NCBI GenBank assembly: GCA_017428085.1
Contig: JAFRRP010000068.1
Location: 1 to 62,467, forward strand
Reading direction: 5' to 3'
Length of the DNA: 62,467 nt
Origin: Clostridia bacterium
Lineage (GTDB): Bacteria; Bacillota; Clostridia; Oscillospirales; Acutalibacteraceae
The notes below the pieces were generated by a model, which did not search any database, was not told the DNA's origin, and saw only the letters and a list, made by a program, of their open reading frames with translations. The translations under genes and the position numbers were made by a program. Of this stretch, positions 23,906 to 32,194 are shown one piece after another. Position 1 is the stretch's first letter. Each line of letters starts with the position of its first letter.

Positions 23906-24727
23906 ATGATGATGAGAATTTTGCGTATCACGGTCGCCGTCGCTACGGTCATTACCGTAGCGGCTTTCGGCTATGTTTACGCGCGGGAGCGCTATTTGTC
24001 CGACGCGACCTATCCCGTGATCACGATGGCGACGGAAACGGTCGACGTCAAAGCGTCCGCGACGGACGCCGATCTGCTGCGGGGCGTTTCTGCTTACGAC
24101 GAGAAGGACGGCGACCTGACGGACAAACTGCTGGTGGAATCCGTAGGGCAGTTTACAAAGCCGGGCTGGTGCAAGGTGATCTATGCCGTCTGCGACGGGG
24201 ATAATCACGTCGTCACCGCCCAAAGGCAGGTACACTATACCGATTACAGACCGCCGAGATTCACGATGAACGCGCCGCTGATCTTTTCCGCCTACGGCAC
24301 GCTGAATATCGTGGGCATCATCGGGGCGGAGGACTGTCTTGACGGAGATATCTCACAGAATGTCATTATTTACTCGCCGGACTACGAAACCGGCCAGGTG
24401 GGCAGCTTTTCCATCCAGGCGACGGTGAAGAATTCCAAGGGGGACAGCGCGGAGATCGTGCTGCCGATGACGGTGGAAAGGCTCTCCAACAACTCGCCGG
24501 ACATTATCCTGAAGGATTATCTCATTTATCTCCCCAAGGGCAAAACGCCGGATTGGAACCGCTTTATCGAATCGACCGCCGATCATGCGGGGATCGACGC
24601 CGCGCTGGAGATCGAGATCGAAACGGATTATAACGCCCGGAAAAGCGGCGTGTACAGCGTCGATTATTACGGCACGGACGAGGCCGGTTACGTCGGCCAT
24701 ACCCGGCTGCTTGTCGTAACGGAATAA
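23906..24727 (+). CDS. Membrane-anchored Ig-like domain protein
   Basis: A 273-residue protein with one N-terminal transmembrane or signal segment (residues 3-24) and an extracellular part. Two bacterial Ig/HYR-type beta-sandwich domains are suggested by YDEKDGDLTDKL and DCLDGDISQNV, each followed by a GxxSIQATVKNSKGD or CKVIYAVCDGD strand pair; the third part (about 200-273) ends in a further YYGTDEAGY strand. The start has three consecutive ATG codons with GAGGAG upstream. Proteins of this type often sit beside Wzz/kinase genes in Clostridia; the function is unknown. Confidence 0.72.
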   Translation: MMMRILRITVAVATVITVAAFGYVYARERYLSDATYPVITMATETVDVKASATDADLLRGVSAYDEKDGDLTDKLLVESVGQFTKPGWCKVIYAVCDGDNHVVTAQRQVHYTDYRPPRFTMNAPLIFSAYGTLNIVGIIGAEDCLDGDISQNVIIYSPDYETGQVGSFSIQATVKNSKGDSAEIVLPMTVERLSNNSPDIILKDYLIYLPKGKTPDWNRFIESTADHAGIDAALEIEIETDYNARKSGVYSVDYYGTDEAGYVGHTRLLVVTE

Positions 24728-24740
24728 CGGGAGGCGCCGG

Positions 24741-26420
24741 ATGGAACGAAGAGTGATAACGGTCGACTGGCACAGTGTGCTGCGTGACCTTTTGCGGAAT
24801 ATCTGGGTGATCATCTGCGCCGCGGTCATCGGCGTGCTGGGCTCTTATGTCGTCAGCCACGCGGTGTACCGCCCCGAATATACCAGCGCCGCCACCGTCA
24901 TCGTCAACAGCGCGGAGGGCAAGTCCAACGCCGTGGCGTCGCTGACGATGTCCGGTGAGATCGCGGTCGTCTACGCGGAGGTTTTCGTGCAGCCCACCAT
25001 GCAGAAAATAGTGTGCGAGCATCTCGGCCGCGAGACGTTCGACGGAAGGATCGGCGCCAGGGTCAATTCCGGCACGAATATCATGGAGCTTTCCGTCACG
25101 GCGTCCAACCCGGAGATCGCGTACAGGGAGCTGCGCGCGATCCTGGAGGTCTACCCGCAGATCACGGATAACCTTTACAGCAACGGCGTCGTCAGCGTGC
25201 TGCGTGCCGCCAGCGTTCCGAAAGGCCCGTCCAACTGGATGACTTCCTCCAGCGTGATCAAGATACTGGTGATCTCCGTGGGGCTGGCGACGGTGGCCGT
25301 CGCGGGGCTTTCCGTGCTGCGCGATACCGTCAAGGGCGAAAGAGACTTTACGCAGCAGATCGACGCCAAGCTGCTGGGCGTGATCCCCCACGAGCGCAAG
25401 CGCCTCGGCCTGCGGGACGTGCTGCTGAGAAGGAAAAAAGGTATTCTGCTGACGGAGAGCGCGTTCACCAGCCTGCGCTTTTCGGAAAACTTCAATAAGA
25501 TCGACTCCAAGCTGGAATATATGCGGCGGACGAAGGGCGACCGTGTCTTTATGGTCACCAGCACCGCCGAAAACGAGGGCAAATCCACCGTTTCGTCCAA
25601 TCTGGCCATTTCGCTGGCCATCAAGGGCAACCGTGTCGCGCTGGTGGACCTGGACGGCAAAAAGCCCGCGCTGTACAAGATCTTTGAACAGGAACCGGAC
25701 GACGAGTATGAGCTGGGCAACATGCTGGCCGGCAAGACCGATAAAAAATACCAGTTCCGCCGATATAAAAAGCTGAAACTGTTCCTGGCGCTCAATACGA
25801 AGCCGCACAAGGAATATCAGGAATGGATCGAAAACGGTTCCGTGGAGGCGCTGCTGCGCGCTTTCCGGAAAAACGTGGATTTCGTGATCGTGGATACGGC
25901 CCCCGTGCTGGTGGACGGCTCCGTTACCAGCATCGCGAAGCTGTGCGACGCCACCATCATGGTAGTCCGCGCCAACGGCGTTTACGTATCGGTGATCAAC
26001 GACACGATCCTGACGCTGCGCAACGCCGGCACAAAGCTGGCGGGCTGTATCCTGAACGACGTTTACGACGAATTTTCCCTGTTCAACCAGATGGGTACGG
26101 ACGAGAGCGGCTACGCGCGGTATTCCAAGTACGGCTACGGTCATTACGGCAGATACGGCAAATACAGTAAATACGGCAAATACGGCAGTTACGGCAAATA
26201 CGGCAGTTACGGCAAATACGGCAGTTACGGCAAATACGGCGGCTACGGCAAATACGGCGGCTACGGCAAATACGGCGGCTACGGCAAGGTCGCCCCGCCG
26301 GACGACGAGCCCGAAACGAAAGCGGCCGCGCCGGAAGCGGCTTTCGCCGAGGCGCAGGGCAAAGTCCCGCCGACGGAGCCGCCGCAGGAAAAGAAAACGC
26401 AGGACGGAGGCGGAACATGA
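24741..26420 (+). CDS. Wzz-BY-kinase fusion with YGKYGS-repeat tail (first copy)
   Basis: A 559-residue polysaccharide co-polymerase fused to a bacterial tyrosine kinase. TM1 (about 20-42) and TM2 (about 170-190) bracket the extracellular Wzz region. The cytoplasmic kinase carries Walker A TAENEGKST, Walker A' ALVDLDGKKP and Walker B FVIVDTAPV. Residues about 453-516 are almost only Tyr, Gly, Lys and Ser in YGKYGS/YGKYGG repeats, replacing the usual short Tyr cluster. The last 43 residues are Pro/Ala/Glu-rich and acidic. In most Firmicutes the two domains are separate CpsC and CpsD proteins. The gene overlaps the second kinase gene by ATGA. Confidence 0.88.
   Translation: MERRVITVDWHSVLRDLLRNIWVIICAAVIGVLGSYVVSHAVYRPEYTSAATVIVNSAEGKSNAVASLTMSGEIAVVYAEVFVQPTMQKIVCEHLGRETFDGRIGARVNSGTNIMELSVTASNPEIAYRELRAILEVYPQITDNLYSNGVVSVLRAASVPKGPSNWMTSSSVIKILVISVGLATVAVAGLSVLRDTVKGERDFTQQIDAKLLGVIPHERKRLGLRDVLLRRKKGILLTESAFTSLRFSENFNKIDSKLEYMRRTKGDRVFMVTSTAENEGKSTVSSNLAISLAIKGNRVALVDLDGKKPALYKIFEQEPDDEYELGNMLAGKTDKKYQFRRYKKLKLFLALNTKPHKEYQEWIENGSVEALLRAFRKNVDFVIVDTAPVLVDGSVTSIAKLCDATIMVVRANGVYVSVINDTILTLRNAGTKLAGCILNDVYDEFSLFNQMGTDESGYARYSKYGYGHYGRYGKYSKYGKYGSYGKYGSYGKYGSYGKYGGYGKYGGYGKYGGYGKVAPPDDEPETKAAAPEAAFAEAQGKVPPTEPPQEKKTQDGGGT
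26131..26289 (+). repeat. Coding tandem repeat, YGKYGS tail of the first BY-kinase
   Basis: An 18-bp unit encoding YGKYGS or YGKYGG is repeated at least six times in phase, with near-identical codons, which suggests recent expansion by slippage or recombination. Confidence 0.9.
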
Positions 26421-27985
26421 GCGAAGAGATCAAAAAAGTCAGCGCCTCCGAGCCGACGCCGCCCGCCAGAAAGCCCCTGCAGTTTTCGGACCTTTGGAAA
26501 GGGTTTATGAAATTCTGGTGGTTCGCGGTGGTCATGGCCGTCCTGTGCGGGGCGTTCGCGTTCGTGAAGAGCTACTATCTGTACCGGCCGCAGTATCAGG
26601 TAACGGCCACGTTTACCGTCAACACGCAGACGCTTTCGCTGACGGGAGAGGGTATCCCGTCCTACTCCTACTATTATGACAACGCCACCGCCTCCAATCT
26701 GGCCGATACGTTTCCCTATATCATCACCAGCAATATCCTGACAGACGCGATCTGTGAGGATCTGGGCGTCAGAAGCGTACCGGCGAGGGTCACGGCGAAC
26801 GTGGTGAAATCCACCAATATGTTCACGATGAAGGCCGTCGGCAGCGACCCGCAGACCACCTATGACGTGCTGATCTCCGCCATGAAAAACTACCCCTCCG
26901 TGGCGAAGTATCTGGTGGGCAACGTGGAGCTTACCATGATCACGGAGCCGCAGGTGCCGACGGAACCCGTCAACAAGTTTTCGTATACCTCCGTGTTGAA
27001 GGGCTTGGGCGTCGGCCTGCTTGTCGGCGCGGCGTGGATCTTCGTTTACGCGTTTTTCCGCAAGACGGTCAAGACCAAAAAGGATATCCGCGACGAGCTG
27101 AAGCTGGATACGGTGGGCATGCTGCCGGAGGTCACCTTCAAAAGGTACCGGAAACAGAAGATCGACAGGAGTGTTCTGGTAAGGAACGAACGGATCGGCA
27201 AGGGCTTTCTGGAATCCGTCCGCGTGTTCCGCAACAGCTTTGAAAACCTGCTGAAGCAAAACGAAAAGGTGATCCTTACCACCAGCACCGCCCCCGGCGA
27301 GGGCAAGACGACGGTGATCGTCAACCTGGCGATCTCGCTGGCCGACCTGAAGAAAAAAGTGTTGCTGATCGACGCGGATATGCGCAACCCCAGCGTCGCC
27401 AAAGCGCTGAATCTGGATCCGGAGCAGCTGACGCCGGAGAGAGAGGAAAAGTATTACGCGGTCTATTCCCTTGAGGAATACGGACTGTCGTTCCTGAAGC
27501 TGTCCGGCGAGGAGACGCTGTACTGGAAGATCATGAACGTGGAATTCCTGAAGGAGCTGTTCGGTTCTCTCAGGGACGAGTATGATTACATTTTGGTGGA
27601 CACCCCCCCCTGCGGGCTGGTTTCCGACACGCTTCTGATCGCCGAGGCGGCCGACGCGCTGCTGTACGTGGTGCTGCAGGATACGGTACGCGTCAACAAG
27701 ATCCTCAGCGGGATCGATTCGCTGACCCATACCAACGTGCGCGTCATGGGCGCGGTGCTGAACGGCGCGCAGTCCGGCTTTGCCGGATACGGCGAGAACT
27801 ACGGTTACGGTTACGGCAGATACGGTCATTACAAGAGCTACTCCCGTTACGGCTACGGCTATGGTTACGGTTACGGTTACGGGTATGGCTACGGCTACGG
27901 CGAAAGCGGCTCCGAGAAAAAGAAAAAGACCCGACACAAAGAGCATCGTCCGAAAAAGAAAACAGAGTTTCCCACAATAAAATAA
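26417..27985 (+). CDS. Wzz-BY-kinase fusion with YG-repeat tail (second copy)
   Basis: A 522-residue paralogue of the preceding gene. TM1 is near 34-56 and TM2 near 196-214. Kinase motifs are more canonical: Walker A TAPGEGKTT, Walker A' LLIDADMRNP, Walker B ILVDTPPC. Residues about 454-496 are YG dipeptide repeats with a few Arg, His and Ser. The extreme C-terminus (about 499-520) is strongly basic, the opposite of the acidic end of the first copy. The ATG overlaps the previous stop. Both copies probably act in one complex at the polymerase or exporter; hetero-pairing through the tails is inference. Confidence 0.88.
   Translation: MSEEIKKVSASEPTPPARKPLQFSDLWKGFMKFWWFAVVMAVLCGAFAFVKSYYLYRPQYQVTATFTVNTQTLSLTGEGIPSYSYYYDNATASNLADTFPYIITSNILTDAICEDLGVRSVPARVTANVVKSTNMFTMKAVGSDPQTTYDVLISAMKNYPSVAKYLVGNVELTMITEPQVPTEPVNKFSYTSVLKGLGVGLLVGAAWIFVYAFFRKTVKTKKDIRDELKLDTVGMLPEVTFKRYRKQKIDRSVLVRNERIGKGFLESVRVFRNSFENLLKQNEKVILTTSTAPGEGKTTVIVNLAISLADLKKKVLLIDADMRNPSVAKALNLDPEQLTPEREEKYYAVYSLEEYGLSFLKLSGEETLYWKIMNVEFLKELFGSLRDEYDYILVDTPPCGLVSDTLLIAEAADALLYVVLQDTVRVNKILSGIDSLTHTNVRVMGAVLNGAQSGFAGYGENYGYGYGRYGHYKSYSRYGYGYGYGYGYGYGYGYGESGSEKKKKTRHKEHRPKKKTEFPTIK
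27800..27900 (+). repeat. Coding YG repeat, tail of the second BY-kinase
   Basis: A 6-bp period (TAYGGC/T) encodes alternating Tyr-Gly over about 30 residues, a different unit length from the tail of the first kinase. Confidence 0.9.
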
Positions 27986-28030
27986 TTATTTAAAGATATA
28001 ATCAAAAAATCCCCAGAAAGGCATCGTTCT

Positions 28031-28714
28031 ATGAAATACCTGATTGTTATTGCGCATCCCGATGATGAAGTCCTTGGCGCCGGCGCCACGATCGGCAAAC
28101 TGACGCAGGCCGGTCATCAGGCGGCCGTCTGCGTCCTGTCCGGCAAGGCGGAGGCAAGGGCCAACCGTCCCTCCGACGAAGAGTTGACCGAGGATATCCA
28201 CAAGAGCATGCGGATCATCGGGATCAGCCGTTCCTACATCGGCGATTTCCCGAATATCAAGCTGAACACGGTGGAGCACCTGCAGCTGGTGCAGTTCATC
28301 GAACAGGCGATAACGGATTTCAGGCCGGACGTGGTGATCACGCACCATCCCGCCGATTCCAACAACGACCATCTGCATACCTCGATGGCGTGTCAGGAGG
28401 CGATCCGCATCTTCCAGCGGCAGCCGGACGGTTCCGAGATCCGGGAGCTGTGGTATATGGAGGTGCCTTCCGCCACGGACTGGAACGTCAACCCGTCCAT
28501 GAACCGGTTTGAGCCGGACGTGTTCGTGGAGGTCGGGAAGGACGGCGTCGCGAAAAAGCTGGAGGCGCTGGCCGAATACGTTGGCGTACAGCGTCCCTAC
28601 CCGCATCCCAGAAGCTCCGAAAGCATCGAGGCGCTGGCGCTGTATCGCGGCTCGCAGGCAAACTGCAATTACGCGGAGGCGTTCCAGACCGCGTTCCGCA
28701 GGATCACGTTCTGA
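28031..28714 (+). CDS. PIG-L family (LmbE-like) N-deacetylase
   Basis: A 227-residue zinc-dependent deacetylase. The N-terminal AHPDDE motif (His9, Asp11, Asp12) supplies metal ligand and base, and NNDHLHTS near residue 118 supplies the third metal ligand. The protein is soluble, without signal peptide, so it would act on a nucleotide- or lipid-linked N-acetyl sugar in the cytosol. A 45-bp AT-rich gap separates it from the kinase gene. Its place before the initiating transferase suggests a precursor step, such as freeing an amino group on a HexNAc. Confidence 0.85.
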   Translation: MKYLIVIAHPDDEVLGAGATIGKLTQAGHQAAVCVLSGKAEARANRPSDEELTEDIHKSMRIIGISRSYIGDFPNIKLNTVEHLQLVQFIEQAITDFRPDVVITHHPADSNNDHLHTSMACQEAIRIFQRQPDGSEIRELWYMEVPSATDWNVNPSMNRFEPDVFVEVGKDGVAKKLEALAEYVGVQRPYPHPRSSESIEALALYRGSQANCNYAEAFQTAFRRITF

Positions 28715-28730
28715 CCGTCGGAGGAGAGAC

Positions 28731-29357
28731 ATGAAGAAACGGGTATCCAAGATCGTGAAAAGGGCGTTCGATCTGTCGGCTGCGGTGCTGGGCGGCGTTT
28801 TTGCCGCCCCCGTGATCCTGATCGCGCTGGCTGTGATCCACCGCCGTTCGCCGGAGGACCCCGCCATTTTCAGGCAGACGCGCGTGGGCAGAAACGGCGG
28901 GTTGTTTACGATGTATAAGCTTCGCACCATGACGAACGAAAAAGACGAGAACGGCGAGCTGCTCCCCGACGAGCTGCGGACAAGGCGCTGGGGCGAGATC
29001 ATGCGGCGGCTGAATATCGACGAGCTTCCGCAGATCCTCAACATCCTCAAGGGCGAAATGTCCTGGATCGGCCCCCGGCCGCTGCTGCCTCACGAGATGG
29101 CGGTCATGACGGCGGAGGAACAGGCGCAACGGCAGTCCGTGCCGCCCGGCGTGACCGGCTGGGAGGCGGTGAACGAATCCAAGTCCGATTCCCGGCGGCG
29201 CATGGCGGAGTACGACCTGGAATACGTCGGGAACTGGTCGCTCGGCTTCGACGTCAAAATACTGTGGCGTACGTTTTTATTGCTGCTTGCCGACAAAAGG
29301 CCTTCCGACGCGTTCCGCGCGCCGAAGGTGAAGGAAGAAGAGATCGTCCGGAAATAA
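28731..29357 (+). CDS. Initiating phosphoglycosyl transferase, PglC/WcaJ catalytic type
   Basis: A 208-residue monotopic phosphoglycosyl transferase: a single membrane-embedded N-terminal helix (about 12-36), then KLRTMTNEKDENGE, the DELPQILNILKGEMS block and IGPRPLLP, the hallmarks of enzymes that move a sugar-1-phosphate from a UDP-sugar to undecaprenyl phosphate. Length matches the minimal PglC form rather than WcaJ with its extra transmembrane domain. GGAGGAGAG precedes the ATG. It is predicted to start the repeat unit. Confidence 0.9.
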   Translation: MKKRVSKIVKRAFDLSAAVLGGVFAAPVILIALAVIHRRSPEDPAIFRQTRVGRNGGLFTMYKLRTMTNEKDENGELLPDELRTRRWGEIMRRLNIDELPQILNILKGEMSWIGPRPLLPHEMAVMTAEEQAQRQSVPPGVTGWEAVNESKSDSRRRMAEYDLEYVGNWSLGFDVKILWRTFLLLLADKRPSDAFRAPKVKEEEIVRK

Positions 29358-29378
29358 ACGGAAGGAAACAGGGAACGT

Positions 29379-30086
29379 ATGGTGGTAGCCATTCACCAGC
29401 CGGATTACATCTCCTGGCTGGGGTATTATTACAAAATGAGCCGGTCGGACGTGTTCGTCTATCTGGACGACTGTCAGTTTTCCAACGACAACATGCACCA
29501 CTGGAACCGGCTGAAGACGCCGCAGGGCTCCTGCCGGGTCAAGATCCCCGTGGAGCAGCATCTGGGCGATCCCATCGACCGGGTGCGCACCCGGGACGAG
29601 CTGGGCTGGAAGGAAAAGCACCTGCGCACGATCGAGATGAATTACGCGCGGGCGCGGTACTTCAGCGATTTTTATCCCTGCTTCCGCGACCTGCTGCTGA
29701 CGAAGTATGACAACCTCGCGGAGCAGAATATCGCGATCAATACCGAGATCGCCCGGCGGTTCGGCTTTACGATGAAGCTGCTGCGGTCCTCCGATATGCC
29801 GCTGACCTCCGTACGGGAGGAACGGGTGCTGGACATCGTGGCATACGTGGGCGGCGACGTCTATCTTTCCGGGCACGGGGCGAAGGCCTATCAGGTGGAA
29901 GAGCATTTTGCCGAACGGAACGTGAAGCTCGTCTATACCGATTACGTTCCCATTGCGTACCATCAGCTTTGGCCGAAGGCCGGTTTCGTTCCCTGCATGT
30001 CCGTGCTGGACTATATTTTCAACTGCGGGTTTGACTGGGATGGCGTGGAAAAGGCGGTCGAGGCGGCAAAACAAAAAGGCGGTTGA
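29379..30086 (+). CDS. WbqC-family protein
   Basis: A 235-residue protein opening with VVAIHQPDYISWLGYYYKM, the family signature of WbqC-like proteins found in O-antigen and capsule loci. Further conserved blocks are FVYLDDCQFSN, WNRLKTPQG and YLSGHGAKAY. The biochemical role is not established. It is immediately followed (3-nt gap) by a DegT-like aminotransferase gene, and such pairs recur in polysaccharide loci, suggesting a joint step in making or using an amino sugar or amino acid substituent. Confidence 0.83.
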   Translation: MVVAIHQPDYISWLGYYYKMSRSDVFVYLDDCQFSNDNMHHWNRLKTPQGSCRVKIPVEQHLGDPIDRVRTRDELGWKEKHLRTIEMNYARARYFSDFYPCFRDLLLTKYDNLAEQNIAINTEIARRFGFTMKLLRSSDMPLTSVREERVLDIVAYVGGDVYLSGHGAKAYQVEEHFAERNVKLVYTDYVPIAYHQLWPKAGFVPCMSVLDYIFNCGFDWDGVEKAVEAAKQKGG

Positions 30087-30089
30087 CGG

Positions 30090-31049
30090 ATGGAAACAGG
30101 CAGTTTTATCGAAATGCAGTTCCCCAGGGGGAAGGAATATTACAAGGGCGACCGCGATATCGCCCGCCTGAACAGCGGCAGGGCGGCGCTGCTGCACGCG
30201 TTCCGCTGCACGGGCTGCCGCGCGGTGTGGCTGCCGTATTATCAGTGCGACTGTGTGCGCGATACTTTTTTGCGCAACGGCTGCGAGGTGAAGTATTACC
30301 GGATCGACGATCGATTTGACCCGATCGATCCTGCGCCGGCGGCGGACGAGGCCGTGCTGTTGGTAAATTACTACGGCGTGATGTCCCATGAACGGATGCG
30401 TTCGTTGGCGGCCTCCTTCGCGCACCCCCTTATCGACAATTCCCAGGCGTTTTTTGCGAAACCGGTGGAAGGCGCTTACAACGTGTGCTCCGCCCGCAAA
30501 TTCGTCGGCGCGCCGGACGGCGCTTACGTGCTGGGCCCCGGCGCGGAGAGGCGCTGCAACGGATATGAACGCAGCTTTTCCAGCGACACCGCCTCTTATC
30601 TGTTGGAACGGATCGAGTACGGCTGCGAGGGAAGGGCCTACGCCGCTCGCATCCGCAACGAGGAACGCATCGAACGGGAGGGCGTGATGCGGATGTCGAA
30701 GCTGACCCGCGCCATACTGGACGGGACGGACTACGGGGAGATCGTCAGGAAAAGGCGGGAGAATTTCGCCTATGCCCATTCATTGTTCCGCGACGTGAAC
30801 AGGCTGGACCCCCTGCGTTATTACGCCGACGACTGCGCGCCCATGGTCTACCCGCTGCTGATCGAGGACGACGGCCTGCTGGGCCGGCTGCTGGCGCACA
30901 AGCACTTTCAGGGGCATTGGTGGAGCTACCTGCTGGATGAAATGCCCGAAGACAGCTTTGAGTATTATCTTTCCCGCTATATCGTTCCCGTCACCATCGA
31001 CCAGCGTTACGGGCGGGAGGAACTGGACTTTATCAGGAGCGTCGTGTGA
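30090..31049 (+). CDS. DegT/DnrJ-like PLP-dependent aminotransferase homologue
   Basis: A 319-residue protein with the fold type I aminotransferase pattern of sugar aminotransferases: SGRAALLHAF near residue 29, LPYYQCDCVRDTF, VNYYGVM, DNSQAF with the PLP-ring Asp, and SARKFVG with candidate Schiff-base Lys137. It is shorter than typical DegT enzymes (about 370 residues), lacking part of the C-terminal domain, so PLP activity is likely but not certain. It lies between the WbqC-like gene and a glycosyltransferase whose ATG overlaps its stop. Confidence 0.72.
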   Translation: METGSFIEMQFPRGKEYYKGDRDIARLNSGRAALLHAFRCTGCRAVWLPYYQCDCVRDTFLRNGCEVKYYRIDDRFDPIDPAPAADEAVLLVNYYGVMSHERMRSLAASFAHPLIDNSQAFFAKPVEGAYNVCSARKFVGAPDGAYVLGPGAERRCNGYERSFSSDTASYLLERIEYGCEGRAYAARIRNEERIEREGVMRMSKLTRAILDGTDYGEIVRKRRENFAYAHSLFRDVNRLDPLRYYADDCAPMVYPLLIEDDGLLGRLLAHKHFQGHWWSYLLDEMPEDSFEYYLSRYIVPVTIDQRYGREELDFIRSVV

Positions 31050-32185
31050 TGGGAACCGGGAAGAAAAGGACCGTCGTCATAGCCGCTTCGGACGGGGAAT
31101 CGCTGATCAATTTCCGCGGTCCCTTTATCCGTTATCTCGTCGCGCAGGGCAATCGGGTGGTATGCGTTTCCATCGAACCGCCGGAGGAGATGCGGGAGCC
31201 CATCGCCGCGCTCGGCGCGGCATACGAACAGGTGGCCGGCAGCAGAGTCGGCATCGGCGTCGGCGACGGGCTGAAGATGATCCGGGATTACCGCAGGCTA
31301 TTTTTGCGGTCAAGTCCCGATATCTGTTTTTTCTATATGAGCAAGCCCACGGCCTTCGGGTCCGCGGCGGCGGCTTTGAGCCGCGTAAAGCATTACAGCG
31401 TGCTGGTCAACGGCATGGAAAACGCCTTTTACCGCACCGGTCTGAAAGATCTTGTCGTCCGCTGCGTGATGTCCGCCTTTTACCGCTTCGCGGCCAGACG
31501 CGCCGACTGCGTGTTTTTCCAGAACCGCGACGATTTGGCGTATTTTCAGTCTCACCGGCTGCTGACGAAGGATAACACCGTGTTGGTGGGCGGTTCCGGC
31601 GTGGACATGGCGTATTTTGCCGAACAGCCTCTGCCGCGGGAACCGGTATTCCTGATGGTCGCAAGGCTCTTGTGGAGCAAGGGCGTGCGGGAATATCTGG
31701 AGGCTGCCGCCATCCTGAAGCGGGAGTGCCCCGAGGCGAAATGCCTGCTGGTGGGCGGCATGGACCGCAACGACGAATCCCTGACGGAAGAAGAGCTGGA
31801 CAGGGCGCTGCAAAAGGCGGAGCTCGAATACTGCGGGCACGCCGACGACGTGCGTCCCTATCTGGCGCGGTGTTCGGTCTTTGTGCTGCCTTCCTATCAC
31901 GAGGGGCTGCCACGCAGCGTGCTTGAGGCCATGTCCGTGGGCAGGGCGATCGTTACGACCGACGTGCCCGGCTGCCGGGAGACGGTGGAGGACGGAAAGA
32001 ACGGCTTTATCGTCCCGGTGAAAGACGGAAAGGCTCTGGCGGAAAAGATGCTGCTGCTGGCAAAGGACCCCGCCCTGCGGGAAACCATGGGAGAAGCTTC
32101 CCGCCGGATCTGTTCGGAACGGTTTGAAGTCGGAAAAGTCAACGATAAAATGTATACCGCCATGCTGGCGGCGATGGAAAAGTGA
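31049..32185 (+). CDS. Glycosyltransferase family 4
   Basis: A 378-residue retaining glycosyltransferase of GT-B fold. The N-terminal domain has SDGESLINFRGPF, and the C-terminal nucleotide-sugar site has HEGLPRSVLEAMSVG with the E-x7-E pair. It resembles the PglA/capsule second-sugar transferases that act on undecaprenyl-PP-HexNAc. The ATG at 31049 overlaps the upstream TGA; AGGAG lies 9 nt upstream. Probably adds the second sugar to the lipid carrier. Confidence 0.85.
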   Translation: MGTGKKRTVVIAASDGESLINFRGPFIRYLVAQGNRVVCVSIEPPEEMREPIAALGAAYEQVAGSRVGIGVGDGLKMIRDYRRLFLRSSPDICFFYMSKPTAFGSAAAALSRVKHYSVLVNGMENAFYRTGLKDLVVRCVMSAFYRFAARRADCVFFQNRDDLAYFQSHRLLTKDNTVLVGGSGVDMAYFAEQPLPREPVFLMVARLLWSKGVREYLEAAAILKRECPEAKCLLVGGMDRNDESLTEEELDRALQKAELEYCGHADDVRPYLARCSVFVLPSYHEGLPRSVLEAMSVGRAIVTTDVPGCRETVEDGKNGFIVPVKDGKALAEKMLLLAKDPALRETMGEASRRICSERFEVGKVNDKMYTAMLAAMEK

Positions 32186-32194
32186 GGAAATGCG

